A stretch of DNA of 27,926 bases from Umbelopsis ramanniana AG (GCF_025399195.1 NW_026252196.1:1-27926), one strand, 5' to 3'; counted from the stretch's first letter, positions 10,501-21,678 are shown. Numbers and translations are program-made. Notes: a model not told the origin generated them from the sequence alone.

Positions 10501-13500
10501 ACCTCTACATTACGTTGACATCCATTCAAGCGTTTCATCCACGTCTTTCGAATGGAAAGTTGTCTCTCCGGATCACTCGATGATTGCTTATAAGTGATCA
10601 TCTCCTCCAATTCAGCCAACATCTGAACTCGAACAATCGTAGTATAGGCTCTGTTGTAACTTTCTCCCAGCAGAGCCGTCATTTCCGTATCGAGCAAATC
10701 TCTGGTACGATTGATGAACTTTTCGGCGTCGGTAAATCGGTTGCGATGGACAGCAAGCACAGCGCGGAAGAATGCTCTGTCTGGGCTTTCTGGTACTAGA
10801 AGTGCAATGTATTCGTCCATTTGGTCCCATAGGCCGAGACCCCAAGCGGCGGCAGCTGCAAACGTTGCCATTCTCTTGCGGTTCTCCACGGGTGAATGAA
10901 CCCATTTTTCTTGTGCCAACGATGAAAGGCGATCCCATTCTCCTAGAGCATGAAGACAGCGCATTCTACCTAGTGTGATTTCCATATCATTCGGCTTCTC
11001 TAGTTGCTGTCGCTCATACGCGTCCAAGGCATCTTGGTAACGGTGCAACTTTTCATACCAAGACACCATGTTTTCGTTTCTGAGACCAGCCTGGGCAAAG
11101 GTAAGGATACCAAGTGCTGCATCAGGTTGCTGTAAAAAGTTATTGATAGTCATCAAGCTTTTAATTGCGTCAAAAGACTGCTCTTGATGGAATTCGGTTT
11201 CCTTGTAATGCAATGCTTTTGCATAAGCATGACAGCGTTGTGCATAGTAACCAAGGGTTCGAATATCGATGGGCAGTGACTTGTTATCGTGCTCCATAAA
11301 CTCGGCTAAATTCAAGAGCACTTGAACAATCTCGGGTGGTATATTGGGAGATTTCAAAGCTACTTCAAGTGATTTAACCAATTCTTCCTGTGTGGGGGGA
11401 ACCATAAAAAGTTAGTGGCAAAGCCAAGCAAAAAATTGACTTTCACTTCACTTCACTTCATTTCTTTTTTTTTTTTTTTNNNNNNNNNNNNNNNNNNNNN
11501 NNNNNNNNNNNNNNNNNNNNNNNNNNNNNNNNNNNNNNNNNNNNNNNNNNNNNNNNNNNNNNNNNNNNNNNNNNNNNNNTTTTTGGACGAGAACCATGAA
11601 ACATACCTGATATTGATCATAAAGTTCGCTCCAACAAGATACAAATGCTGCATTGAACAACTCTCGAGCAAGTGGTGTATACACACTAGCAAGATGATAG
11701 CACGCCCTAAGAGCATTAGAGGGGGATTCCTTCAACAATTCAACGCTGAGACGTCGCATCCATTCAGTCCAGTCTTCCTTGGTGGATCTTTGCGATGCTT
11801 CCCATGCTTTCTTCAAATGCTGCTGGTTAACAGGTTGCTTTTTAGCCGCACTCGTATCAGCCGAAATGATATCTTCGTTTTTGGTTTCTCTATCGTCCAA
11901 ACCTTTTCCTAATTCTTGAGGAAGGTTCTCTCCTTTCAACAATTTGTTCACCAGCAGTTCGTAATTGTGATGACTAACTTTGTATCGAGTCAATACTTTG
12001 TTGATGATGGGAATAAATTTGGCAAAGTCCGTTCTCATTTGGAAAATCAAAGCACAGAGCAGCTCCATGGCGGCATTTCGGGTATCGTGAGGTAGACTCG
12101 GGATGACGCGCGTAAGAGGATGGATGATTCTTGACGCATAATCCGCCATACTGACTTTTTTGCAGAGTGCGGTAATGGTGAGAATAGCTTGTCTTCTTAA
12201 CATCTGTGGTGCGTCTGGTTTCTCAAAGAAGCGAACCACAGCCGGAATCACAAGATGTAGATACTCTTCGATATTGGGACCAAAAGTGATGAACGCATGC
12301 AGCACCTTCAGAGTTGCCTGTCTTCTTTCGGAGGTATCGTTGTCAAAGATGAGAAGCATATGAGGAAGAAGGCGTGGAAGATAGACTTTGAACTCTCCAT
12401 CTAGGGCCTTGGCAATGGCTTCGATCAAGGCGATGATGGTGATTTGGATATTAGAGACAGGCGTCCAGTAGTTATCGACAAGCTCAAAGATATCGTTCAA
12501 GTAGTTTCGAATATGCTGTTTAACAATGCTAACCAGGTTACCGAGTTCATGGAAATAGAAATCCAGCATGCCAGTGGTGCATGAGCGCATAATGGACAAG
12601 AAGCCAGGGATAATCAACGGTAAAAACTGGACGATACGAAGTCCCAACGTTTTGAAAATGGACATGATAGCTTGAATGACAGCGTGATGGTGAGAACTTA
12701 AGGATGGATCTCTAAGAATCTTCATAAGTGAATGGATCACCACTTGAGGGTAGTAATCATCGGATGACGGGCCAACACCCATCATCAACAGTGTCACATC
12801 GTTGCTGGCCAAAGATGGGTCGACCAAGGAATCGTCATTACCGCTAACTGTATTGGTCTGGGAAAAAAAGTGATGTAAATGGAGACGGTGAGTTAGTAAA
12901 TACGATGCGTATAGGATCCGTCATGTACGCTTTTCTACGACTTACTTTGTTACGATATGGATCAAGAGCACCAAGAATACCCATCAGCTTTACCGTCTCA
13001 CGTCTAATATCTGCACTTTGCTCAGTCTTGAGGATGGAGATCAAAATGTTGAGCAGTTGAGGATATTTGGCATATGGTTCAATGACAAAACCAGTGCTGC
13101 TAGCCAACTGTCCCAGCGTTTTGAGTGCGGCATCACGTTTAATACTGGAGCTTTGATCCTGAAGGGTATCTATAATGAGAGGCATCATCTCCTCTAAATG
13201 AGGTATCATGTCATCCCCAGCCACCTCTGAAAGTTCGCCTAAGGCAGCTAATACAGAAGATGCCACACCGGTGGAGGGATCTCGTGCATTGGGAAGCAGG
13301 ACCTTGAGAATGGGTTCCACGTAAGGTTTGATCAAGCGTTGGGCGGCTGAAACGAGCAAACACAATAATCTGGCAGATTCTTCTTTGTTTCGTCCATTCA
13401 CAGAGTATTCTAAATCAGTCAAGAGCTGAATCAACGTTTTTCGCAAAGACGGCATAACGTATGCTGGGTTGTAAGCTGTCAGTCTTCCGATAATGGTGAT

Positions 13501-15892
13501 CGCAATCTCCCGAATAGCAAAGACTTCATCGTTGAGAGCAATGAACAGGGTTCGAACATTGTCGGCTTGGGCAAGATGACGATCGAAACGTTCATCCAGT
13601 GAAGAAAGTACGGTTTGGCGGATACTTGGATCCAGATCAGCAATACCAACAATCAAGAGCATTTCCAAAACCTCTCCGACTACTTTGATGGCATGCACGC
13701 TCGTCTGATTGCAGATGGGATCGCGCACAAAGAGTTGGCAACACGTTACTGCTGCAGCCTTGCGAATGTCAGCTACATCGTCTTCCAAATAGGTAACAAT
13801 ACAATCTCGAACGAATTCGTTCAAGACGTGGTTGGTGAAATCGAACAATCCCAATGTGGTCAAGGCTAGGACGATTGTTTCAACATCTTTTGTATCGCCA
13901 GTGGTGGCATCCCGTATGGGTCTTTCTAAAGTTTGCGCTGTATTCCTAGAAGCCGGTGCACCAGGGGCTCTATAAGGCTGACCACTGAGGGTCATGGAAA
14001 TAACATTCAGCAGGCGATCTATCGAGTCAATGCATTAGCGAAGGGCAAATAGAAAAAAAAAAAAAAAGACCATCATCGATCGACAAATTTGTTTTTCCAT
14101 TTTTTACCTTGAATGGTGGGCAGCAGCGGTTTAATATTTTCAGCTAAGCTCTTCATTGCTTGAACAAGGGGTTCTGATAAACCACAGTTGAACATGAGGT
14201 CCAATAGTTCATGCATGTATCGAGTCAAGGCTTGTCCTACAGCGACAGCAAGCATGCTAATGCACATAAACACAGCTGGTTCAATATCTTTTCGCTGGCG
14301 ACTACGGGGAGGAGGAGGTGGGGGTCAGAGATACGTAGGATACGGTTACATGGTCTGTCAGTCCGATTTCTTACCTTCTAACAGCCAGGGTTTCTCTAAT
14401 GTGCATTAAAATTGCATCCAAATAAGGGCTCATGCTGCTTTTTACTTCAACCGCGATATTACCAATGGCAATGAAAGCTAGCGAACAAGGGTCAGCCGCG
14501 AAAATCTAATACCTGATCAGCAAGATAGAGAGCTTACCGTCTTTCCTATCTTTTTCTTTTTTCAGCAAACTCAGCAGGTGGTTCATACAACGATGCAAAT
14601 AATCTTCCATAAATACGGAGGGATCGTATCGCGCAAGAGTAGGTAATATGGAGACAACCGTTTTGCGGATCAGCTGATCTCTTGAATCCTTGAGTCTAAG
14701 AGCGATCTCACACACATCTCTGTACATGTCCGTCATGAACTGATAGACGTAGGTAGGCAAAGGAAGCGGTTAGGGTAATGTGCCGACGTAGTAGGAGCTA
14801 ATATGTGTTGGTGATTCAAATCGAACAGTTTAGTTCAACTTACCATTCCAGCATGAAGTAGTAACTCGCGCATAGCAAGTAAACTACCGTGGGTAGCGTC
14901 TGCGCTGTTCAGCTTCAAGCCTTTGGTGATTTCTTCCCAGATGCGGTGATACCAGGCTCGTCGCTGAGGGCTTTCTCTTTGTTGAATAATCTCCAAACAC
15001 TGACTCAAACATTCTGCTGCAGTTTCTCGAATAAGTTGTCTAGAATCTCTGATAGCGATCCATACCAAGTCGAGGATACGTGGAACACTGGCGTATATTA
15101 AAGTGGGTGAATTGATGGCTAATTCTCTTAGAACGAGCACAGCTGCTAATCGACTTCGATCACCTTGCAACCATTCCAATGCACGTTCAACTTGACCATC
15201 AACGAGATCTGCGGTGAAGGTAGATTGACTGGTGGCCAAGCGTCCGAGGACACGAGCAGCAGGAATCATGACAGAAGAGTCATTGTAAGGAAGGACGGAT
15301 GAAAGATAATTATTGAACCGATCTGCATTTCTCTCAGGTTCAAGGTCGATCAATTTGTCTGTATAAATAATAGGCAAGGTATGCCCTTTTAGTTTCAGTG
15401 GAGAATCCACATGAGCTAAATTTAATTAAATCTTTTATGCAACCCACCTATAGCGACGATGGCACCGAGCTTTTCATGGTTATCGCTGCTCTGAATAAGT
15501 TGAAAGATGCGTGGATTGATGTCTGAAATGATTCTTGTCAAGTTTTCCTCAGGCTGTTCACGAGCAGCTGTGGCAACCTGGGAGTCAAAGAAAGTGGGTG
15601 AGCGGGTGGTGGCAAGGCATTAGCTTATGGCTAAAGCAGCAGAATTGACTTACAGCATCTCGTAAATCTTCAGCAGCTGTTAATCTTCTTTCTTCATACC
15701 TAATTGTATAGTACGGGTTAGCTAATGAAGGTGTTGCATGGTTCGGCAAGTGCACATAGTCGCCGAGTTTGCCGTACGGGGTGGATAATATGGTGTTTTG
15801 CTGGCAATGTAGTTGGAAGCTTACTTTGATTTTAGTTCCAGAAAGATTCGATCCAAATTGTCTTGGTTATTTGCAACTAAGACCGTCGCCAT
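7553..15892 (-). CDS. TOR: TOR serine/threonine kinase (target of rapamycin)
   Basis: Fourteen exons: 15825-15892, 15654-15699, 15448-15577, 14844-15358, 14538-14739, 14375-14477, 14108-14301, 12946-14018, 11607-12857, 8706-11387, 8355-8633, 8030-8264, 7645-7948, 7553-7568 (TAG). All phases agree; 2365 residues, typical for fungal TOR. Residues 1 to ~1190 are HEAT repeats; FAT follows; FRB at about 1830-1930 ([36 protein letters not shown]); PI3K-like kinase from ~1985 with loop GLGDRHPSN (~2150) and HIDFGD (~2174); FATC ends CQCYVGWCAFW. TOR is the catalytic subunit of TORC1/TORC2, coupling nutrients to growth. The FRB keeps the Ser and Trp contacted by FKBP12-rapamycin. The start ATG was chosen because it precedes a short exon joining in phase to [16 protein letters not shown], the normal TOR N-terminus. 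The 100-N gap falls in the intron 11388-11606. Confidence 0.95.
11480..11579. other. Assembly gap (100 N) inside a TOR intron
   Basis: Exactly 100 N flanked by a 15-T run on the left (11465-11479) and five T on the right. It lies wholly within the intron 11388-11606, so the TOR coding sequence is not interrupted. The round length suggests a scaffolding placeholder of unknown true size. Confidence 0.97.
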
Positions 15893-16008
15893 GCTGGATG
15901 ACGGGGATCGACAATGGTGTCAATGTTCAACAACTCACTTATGGCGGTCTGCTGCGTCGCTTTGCAAGGTTCTGGACTGGCTTTTGGATGGTTTGCCCAG
16001 TGGTGGTA

Positions 16009-16018
16009 CACGTGACCT
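16009..16018 (+). promoter_or_regulatory. CACGTGACCT element upstream of TOR
   Basis: CACGTG core with the extension ACCT, 117 bp upstream of the TOR ATG. The identical 10-mer recurs at 17436-17445. It could be a bHLH binding site in the TOR promoter. Confidence 0.3.
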
Positions 16019-16036
16019 GAACCATATCACCGCGTG

Positions 16037-16041
16037 ATTGG
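16037..16041 (-). promoter_or_regulatory. CCAAT box upstream of TOR
   Basis: Minus-strand GAGCCAATCA, about 145 bp upstream of the TOR ATG and in the orientation of the gene, a usual position for the fungal HAP complex site. Confidence 0.35.
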
Positions 16042-16887
16042 CTCAAACTGCTCAGCATAGGTACCAGTTCGGAAAAAGCTTTCCAGCCTAAGTGTCGATG
16101 GTGAAAAGAAGCAAGCCACGCAACGATTGAATCTTGCATTCTTCAAATATGAACTTCACCTTTTTTTTTATTTTTCTCCAATTGTGCCCGACTTCCTCGT
16201 TAGTCAGCTTAGGGAATGGGCTAGCAGGCACCTTAACGCCATTCAAACTACATTCAGAAGATGGATGGGCTGATGGAATGGGTGCTCACCTTCTGTATAT
16301 TGCCATATATTTGGATTTGCATCTAATAGCTTTTTTTGAATGAATTACGATGATTCATTGACTCTGCTCAGTCACTATGCATTTGGCTATTACCATATTT
16401 GCAATGCAATTTTTCCTTCATTAGGCACTTGAGCAACATACCACCCTCAGCGTGCATCTAGGCAAAAGCTTGTAGACATCGCTCACTTCACCAGCATATA
16501 AAAATGCAGCCGTGGTTGTTTAATGTGAAATTGGTGTAGTGTTGATTGCACTGCGTTTCGGTCACAAATCGGCGTGGTTTTGCGTCATGATACATAGAAA
16601 TTCAACGAATATGCTAGTTATTTTTTTTTTTGAAGTTCTTGTTCCTGACGAGCCAAGTAAGTGTGGCTCAGCTCAGCTAATTCATGCACAGTGACCTTGC
16701 TAGGGAGAGCATGTTCCACACTGACATGGCATCCGGAAAAAGCAGGATTAATTAGTATGTCAGGGTCATGATCGTTTCAATAGGTCATTTAGGATGACGA
16801 AGTTGAGAGCTGTGGCTGGTGTAACTATACTTAACAATTCTTAATCCACTGATGACCCACCACATCATCTAGCAATAGTACTCAGAA

Positions 16888-16920
16888 TTTTTTTTTTTGG
16901 GGGGGTATATAAAAAATATA
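16888..16920 (+). promoter_or_regulatory. T11-G7 tract followed by a TATATAAA-like box
   Basis: Eleven T and seven G run directly into TATATAAAAAATATA, followed by an ATG at 16928 whose frame closes after seven residues. It looks like a core promoter, but no gene downstream could be supported. Confidence 0.2.
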
Positions 16921-17930
16921 CAATAAAATGACCTCGATCAGGCCACATTGGTAAATGATGCCATGAAAAAATTAGGCGGTATACCGGATGGGGTTTTACA
17001 AAACGGAATTAGATTACCCAGTCATTACGTTCCTGGTTTTTGTCAGCGTAGTGCATACTGCTGCGTAGCATTGACACAAACGAGCGCTTCGATTTACGGA
17101 GTTCAGACATTGCATTTCTTTACACTTGATACGTCCGTCGGAGAGCAATGCTCGATCGTAGTGTTCCACCGAATGGATAATGCATCTTCTAGACGACCGT
17201 CTTAAAGTTTAGCCAATATATCTTCACTTCAACTTGAATATCCGATCAAGTCCGAAAGTACCGTCGGTAACTCTCACACAGCATTCTGAGCTCGGACATC
17301 CTTTGTTTAAAGGTATTATTTCTGTGTGACCAAATAGAGTGAATAATTGGAACAGCGGCGGATCTCCGGCCATGTGGTGCCCAAGCTTTCCGAGACATAA
17401 CTCCTTAACTCTGGGCAGGCGCGGCGCCTATCAAGCACGTGACCTATGGCCATGCATACCATGACTGGAGAACTTTAATGCCATCACAGATCACTAATGC
17501 ATGACGCTAATCCACTCAAATTCCTGATGTCCGGTACACATGCATACAAGATTTTCCAGATCTTTTCTATATCCAGATTTTTTGGTCAGGAATGCTAAGC
17601 TTGTATAACCAAGCTGGAAATAGTTTTGAGTCAATATCACAAGATTGAAAATTCCCAAGTGACCGAGTACCGGTGCTATTTCACGGCAATGGAAATGAAA
17701 CGAATGATGAGAAAATCTGGTTACTCATGGTCACTCCCGAGTTTGGGATTCGCCTAGAGAATGTTTCCTTGATCGTGGCTGGAAGAACCCATATTTGGCG
17801 TGTAGCAGGTGCTTGTTAGTCGAGGAGTATGCGCCACATTAAAAGGTGATGAACGGGTGAGTTTGATATAACAAATGGTGGGTCCCGCCACGGGTTTAAG
17901 GAATCTGCCTGCATTCATTACCTTTAGCAA

Positions 17931-17947
17931 TTCCCCCCAGGGGGGAA
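17931..17947. repeat. Short perfect hairpin (TTCCCCCC-A-GGGGGGAA)
   Basis: Two 8-base complementary arms separated by one A. Nothing nearby says what it does. Confidence 0.6.
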
Positions 17948-18616
17948 AAAGGTTGGTTTCTGCAAAAAGCCTGAAGCGGGGAAATCCTTGGGTCATTCGA
18001 TATTGTCCGTTTTTGTCCTTTTCGGACATTGAAGGCTGTATAAGACCAAACCTGGTGTATTGCCAATTACTATGAGTCTTTGCAATAATGACCATCTCTC
18101 ACAATGAGGAGAATGCCTTTGAATCTCACCATCCAAGACATGGCTGGCCGAGCTGGGCTATGAAATGGGTGGTCAGCGTTGACGCTGCCGTGCATGCGGA
18201 CCTTCCGGCATATTGCCTTTAATAGGGAGTGCGCTGACATCATATAGAGTGTGCGGGGTTTTTTTTTTTTCCTTTCAGCAGTTCAACACCGATCTGCTAC
18301 ACATACTTTTTGTCTCCCCCCCCAAACGCATGGTGAACTTTACACCGATTGGCTATGAGAAAGATATGTAACAAATATCCTATTTATTCATTAATAATAT
18401 TCGCTTAAAGGCACAATAGTATAGATCATTGCTTCAAGAGAAGGATTGGGGGTTCAAAAAGGTATTATCACATAATTGGGCGTAAATCAATAGCGAGGGG
18501 AAAAAGGAACCAGCCAAAAAAGTTATTCACAAGAAATAGCATGTCATATAAACAATGAGAAAGTAGATGTTTTGCCAGGGGAAAAAATCATATCAAGAAT
18601 CTTTCTTAGATGGGAA

Positions 18617-18829
18617 TTACCGTAATGACCGAATGACCGGATATCTGATGCCACCAAATTGCGCGTACCCACCGGTGAAATGGACGAATATCCTGTTATT
18701 CTGAAATGCAGGCTCTTGAATGTAAGTGTATTCAACTCCTGATTCCCATAATTTCTCGAGCATTGATTGATTATGGAATGGTACCCAGGTATTGCCTGAT
18801 GCATAAAGCCATTGGATCCTTCGCGACAT
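18617..18829 (-). CDS. Small WWE-like domain protein (candidate)
   Basis: ATG at 18829, TAA at 18617, 70 residues, uninterrupted. The sequence has the spacing of a WWE domain over its whole length: QWLYASGNTWVPF (two tryptophans and an aromatic after Pro), a conserved-looking MLEKLWESG, then IFVHFTGGYAQFGG and RYPVIRS, matching the W.w..W.py...LE...yxxdF..Q....R.vrR pattern. WWE domains bind poly-ADP-ribose or mediate protein contacts in ubiquitin and ADP-ribosylation pathways. The frame is open upstream of the ATG but has no other ATG there. A TATA box at 18987-18998 is in the right orientation. It could instead be one exon of a longer or decayed gene; CGG-TAATTC at the end could hide a donor. 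The N-terminal W region of DDHD-type lipases is the other family it resembles. Confidence 0.4.
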   Translation of the reverse strand: MSRRIQWLYASGNTWVPFHNQSMLEKLWESGVEYTYIQEPAFQNNRIFVHFTGGYAQFGGIRYPVIRSLR

Positions 18830-19492
18830 ACAATTCCAATGGGAGAGACGTCTTTGTTGACAAGCGAGCCAGCTTGAAATATTACTTGGTATAAATAGAG
18901 GAATGTTTAGCGTCAATGGTATCTTGTTCAAACAGTTCCAATGACGCTTTAGACGAAGAGTAAGTGAAGAAAGAAAACATTGACCTCCTTTTATATATGT
19001 CTATTTTTTTAATTTTTTTTTTGGGGGGGAGGGAGGAAAGGGAAGAGCAAAACACAAAACGGAGGTCCATTGTGTGGGTGGGCTGCTCATACGGCGTCTC
19101 CGAGCAGCTGGGTTGAGCGCCAAGAATCAGGCTATTTCAAATTCAGCTCCAAGCCACATCAGCCATACCGTTACACGCCACAACCCTTAGAAAGCATGCA
19201 TGCAGCCAAGAAACGATGATGAAGTTATTGAAGTCATATTTTGTTAAAACATTTGTCAAAATGGATATATGCAACAAATTTAGAAGATAGTTACGGGAGA
19301 TCTAAACGTCCAAAAGTCAATGTTGGATCCAGTCTCACTTTCATTTCACTATGTCACACCCCCCCCCAATTCTCCCTCACAATCTTCCTTTGCTTTCCTT
19401 AATTTGATTTTTATTAAAACTAACGGGCTTTTGTGTTCATTCTTTCCTGGCATTTACCGTAGTTGGACTCCGTAAACTCGTTGTTGTAACGT
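18830..19492. other. Upstream region of the WWE-like ORF, with homopolymer tracts
   Basis: No gene seen. Contains the TATA box, a T10-G7 tract (19013-19029) and a C9 run (19359-19367). Confidence 0.5.
18987..18998 (-). promoter_or_regulatory. TATA box candidate for the WWE-like ORF
   Basis: Minus-strand ATATATAAAAGG, about 160 bp upstream of the ATG at 18829. Transcription starting 30-60 bp downstream of it would make that ATG the first in the WWE frame. Confidence 0.35.
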
Positions 19493-19750
19493 TTAACAAA
19501 CCCTCCGAATAGCCTTATCGTAGGGCACACAGTGGATTATGTCGAGTTCATCATCCACATCTCCGGTAAATGCAGTAAAGAGCTGATAATAGACACACCT
19601 GAAACAATAAAAGTGGTACACCAATCGTAACTCAACTGACCTTAAATGCGCACTGTCATTCTTTGCGCAGCCTGACCACCCTATATGTTTGTGCACGTGT
19701 GCGGCAACTCGGGCTTCAAGCACCATTATGGGCTGTTTGCAAATTGTCAT
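19493..19750 (-). CDS. 85-residue ORF of unknown function (candidate)
   Basis: ATG at 19750, TAA at 19493. The C-terminal half (FTGDVDDELDIIHCVP, YDKAIRRVC) has protein-like composition. A 42-nt GTCAGT...CAG segment at 19599-19640 could be a frame-preserving intron or remain coding; skipping it gives 71 residues. A palindromic CCAAT element lies 52-67 bp upstream of the ATG. I do not recognise the family, and chance cannot be excluded for an ORF this short. Confidence 0.25.
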   Translation of the reverse strand: MTICKQPIMVLEARVAAHVHKHIGWSGCAKNDSAHLRSVELRLVYHFYCFRCVYYQLFTAFTGDVDDELDIIHCVPYDKAIRRVC

Positions 19751-19774
19751 CGTATTTTATTTATCTTTTACAGG

Positions 19775-19817
19775 TTGGTGGGGAGATCATCCCAGATGAT
19801 CCCACCAATATTGGTGG
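19775..19817. repeat. Nested inverted repeats with a 16-bp palindrome and back-to-back CCAAT boxes
   Basis: Three alternating arms: TTGGTGGG (19775-19782), CCCACCAA (19801-19808), TTGGTGG (19811-19817). Between the first two, GATCATC and GATGATC pair around a 3-base loop. The last two form the perfect palindrome CCACCAATATTGGTGG (19802-19817), which holds CCAAT on both strands. It lies between the KCH stop (19887) and the ATG of the 85-residue ORF (19750), so it could be a promoter element or a 3' hairpin of the KCH transcript. Confidence 0.6.
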
Positions 19818-19886
19818 AGTTAAAGTAATGAGGGGAAGTAATTGGTTCATGGGCGTAAAAAAAAAATAAGAGATATCTACTCCGCT

Positions 19887-21678
19887 TTAATAGCCTCGAT
19901 AGTTTGTTTGTGTATGATAGGGTGCTTGATCTTGGTATCGAGTAGGTATCTGGTTGACGTGCGCAGGTGAAGTTCTAGGGCTATTATATACAGGACTATC
20001 TGATCTTGGAGGTGGAGGCATGAATTCACCAGGGTATCGTGGCGCTTGTGGGCGGTAATAGTCATGTCGAGTGGGGTGATAATTCTCACTCCCTGTAGCC
20101 GATTCGCCTGAAGGACGTCGGCCAAATGGTTCTTGTGCATGTTGTAATAAAGCGGTATGATCAGCCTCAGCGTAGGTATCATTTGCTTGATAATGTCCCA
20201 TGTACGGCGAAACACTGGCATGCGTAGGGGCGGGTGAGTGGTATCGTGGTAAGGGTGACTGTTGCCAACGGCCATGACTGAAACCAGTCAGATCACTGCC
20301 CATGGAAGAGTTACTGCCTCGCCTTCCAAGTGGTGGAGTCATGCCGCTGCCAAAGTGTGGATCTGAATACGGTGTCCTTGGCAGTGAGTGGTACGAACTT
20401 CCGTGGATAAGCTTCTCCTCTTGGAAGTGATCGACAACTGGGAGAGTTGGCTTTCCCATACTAGTCAAAGGTATATTTTCCTTGATCCCTTTTCCTTGCC
20501 GCCCTCCTTTGGCTTGTCTCTTCTTGGCTTGCTTTTTTAGCAGTTCAGAGATCCTGATCCGATGGATGGTCAGGTTAGCGTTCAGGTGCCTTACATGCAC
20601 TCATCTCATCCCAATCTGATCGAACGGATCTTACCTTTTATCTACTTTGTGACAACAATATTCTTTCAAGTTGCCTTGAATGTGACACAGTAGAGGAATG
20701 TAGAGAATAGCTGCCACACAGATCATGAAAAAGGAGATGACGAAAATCACAAAGGAGAACGCCATGGTATAAGTCATCATTTTGGCGATGACATCCTTGC
20801 TCATAGAGTCAAGAAGGGACTGTAGCTGAAGTGAATGGTTGTTGTCTATCCATTGTTTTAAAAGAGCATAAAGTGTGACAGCGTTAATGACTTGACGTGG
20901 TGCTTCTGCCAATAAAAGTCTTTTCCATCCTGAACAAAGGGTGAATATAAAGGTTAGTGCGACTCTAATTTAAACACCAGTTTTGAAAAGATGGTCTTTT
21001 CAAGATGGCAAAACCCTCAAGGGCATCGTTACCTTTCAATGTGAAAAACACAAAAAATGCAATTTCATCGGTGGTCTTCTTTGAGTTCTGAATTTTGCAG
21101 AAGAAGCAATAATAATTGTAGTCCTTGAGCGAGTAATAACGACTGGCAAACACCGAGGTAAATGTATAAGAAATATCACGAGAAGCGACAATAGTTCGAC
21201 CTTTCCGAATATCCCAGAAGAGCAGCAAAAATGAGATCAAAATAGCACCCAAGAAAATGTATTTGGACACATCAATGGATATGCCAATATCGATTTCACT
21301 CAAAGTGGTAGTGCTACCCACCACCAGCAACGACACTGCGGAGAATGTTGGTGGTCATGTTTCATTGTAATAATTTGGCTTTAAAAGGTAAATGGCACGT
21401 ACCAGCAGTCCACATATCGGCCGCGTAGACAAGAACAGATTTGAGGACAACCAAGAATAAAAGCATATATTTCGTTCTGGTCAAGCAAGAGGGATCGTGG
21501 AATTCGTCAACGTCGACATAGTCAAATTTGTGATCTTGTACCTTTTCACGTTTCCATTTTGGTCCCGCCGTTGGAGCACCCTATTTGACAGAGAAGCTAC
21601 ATTAGACAACAAGTCGATGAAGCGGAAGCTACGGTAGCTTTTCATACGCATGACAATGCGGGAATGAACCATTACCAT
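19887..21678 (-). CDS. KCH1: KCH-family fungal potassium channel
   Basis: Five exons: 21676-21678 (the ATG alone), 21403-21580, 21033-21335, 20635-20929, 19887-20553 (TAA); 481 residues. The N-terminal block GPKWKREKVQDHKFDYVDVD followed by LTRTKYMLLFLVVLKSVLVYAADMWTAV is the KCH (Kch1/Prm6) signature. Further hydrophobic segments are KYIFLGAILISFLLLFW, EIAFFVFFTLKGW and TMAFSFVIFVISFFMICVAA, making about four or more membrane spans up to residue ~250. The ~220-residue tail is cytosolic-looking: basic just after the last span (LLKKQAKKRQAK), then Pro/Ser/Tyr/His-rich. In yeast, Kch1/Kch2 promote K+ influx and are needed to activate the Cch1-Mid1 high-affinity Ca2+ channel during pheromone and ER stress. 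Divergent from the Sld7-like gene 139 bp away. Confidence 0.85.

Larger units (their letters stand above)
15893..18616. other. TOR upstream region and gene-poor stretch
   Basis: 2.7 kb in which I find no supportable gene on either strand. The open frames at 16948-17205 (+) and 17754-18095 (-) have no recognisable content. The first ~250 bp should be TOR promoter (CCAAT box, CACGTGACCT). Further on are T/G and C homopolymer runs, an 8-bp-arm G/C hairpin and a second CACGTGACCT. No tRNA, terminal inverted repeats or transposase remnants were seen. Confidence 0.55.

Noticed and set aside
11415-11912. Plus-strand open frame through the N gap
   Set aside because: It exists only because N codons are not stops, and it is antisense to a solid TOR exon.
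16948-17205. 85-residue plus-strand ORF in the gap upstream of TOR
   Set aside because: Starts with TTG, no recognisable pattern, no convincing splice partners.
17754-18095. 113-residue minus-strand ORF
   Set aside because: Composition looks random, no family pattern and no promoter signal.
18882-19070. Minus-strand ORF reaching MFSFFTYSSSK upstream of the WWE-like ORF
   Set aside because: Different frame from the WWE-like ORF, ends before it, and no GT-AG pair of reasonable length joins the two; the TATA box would also place the start site after its ATG.
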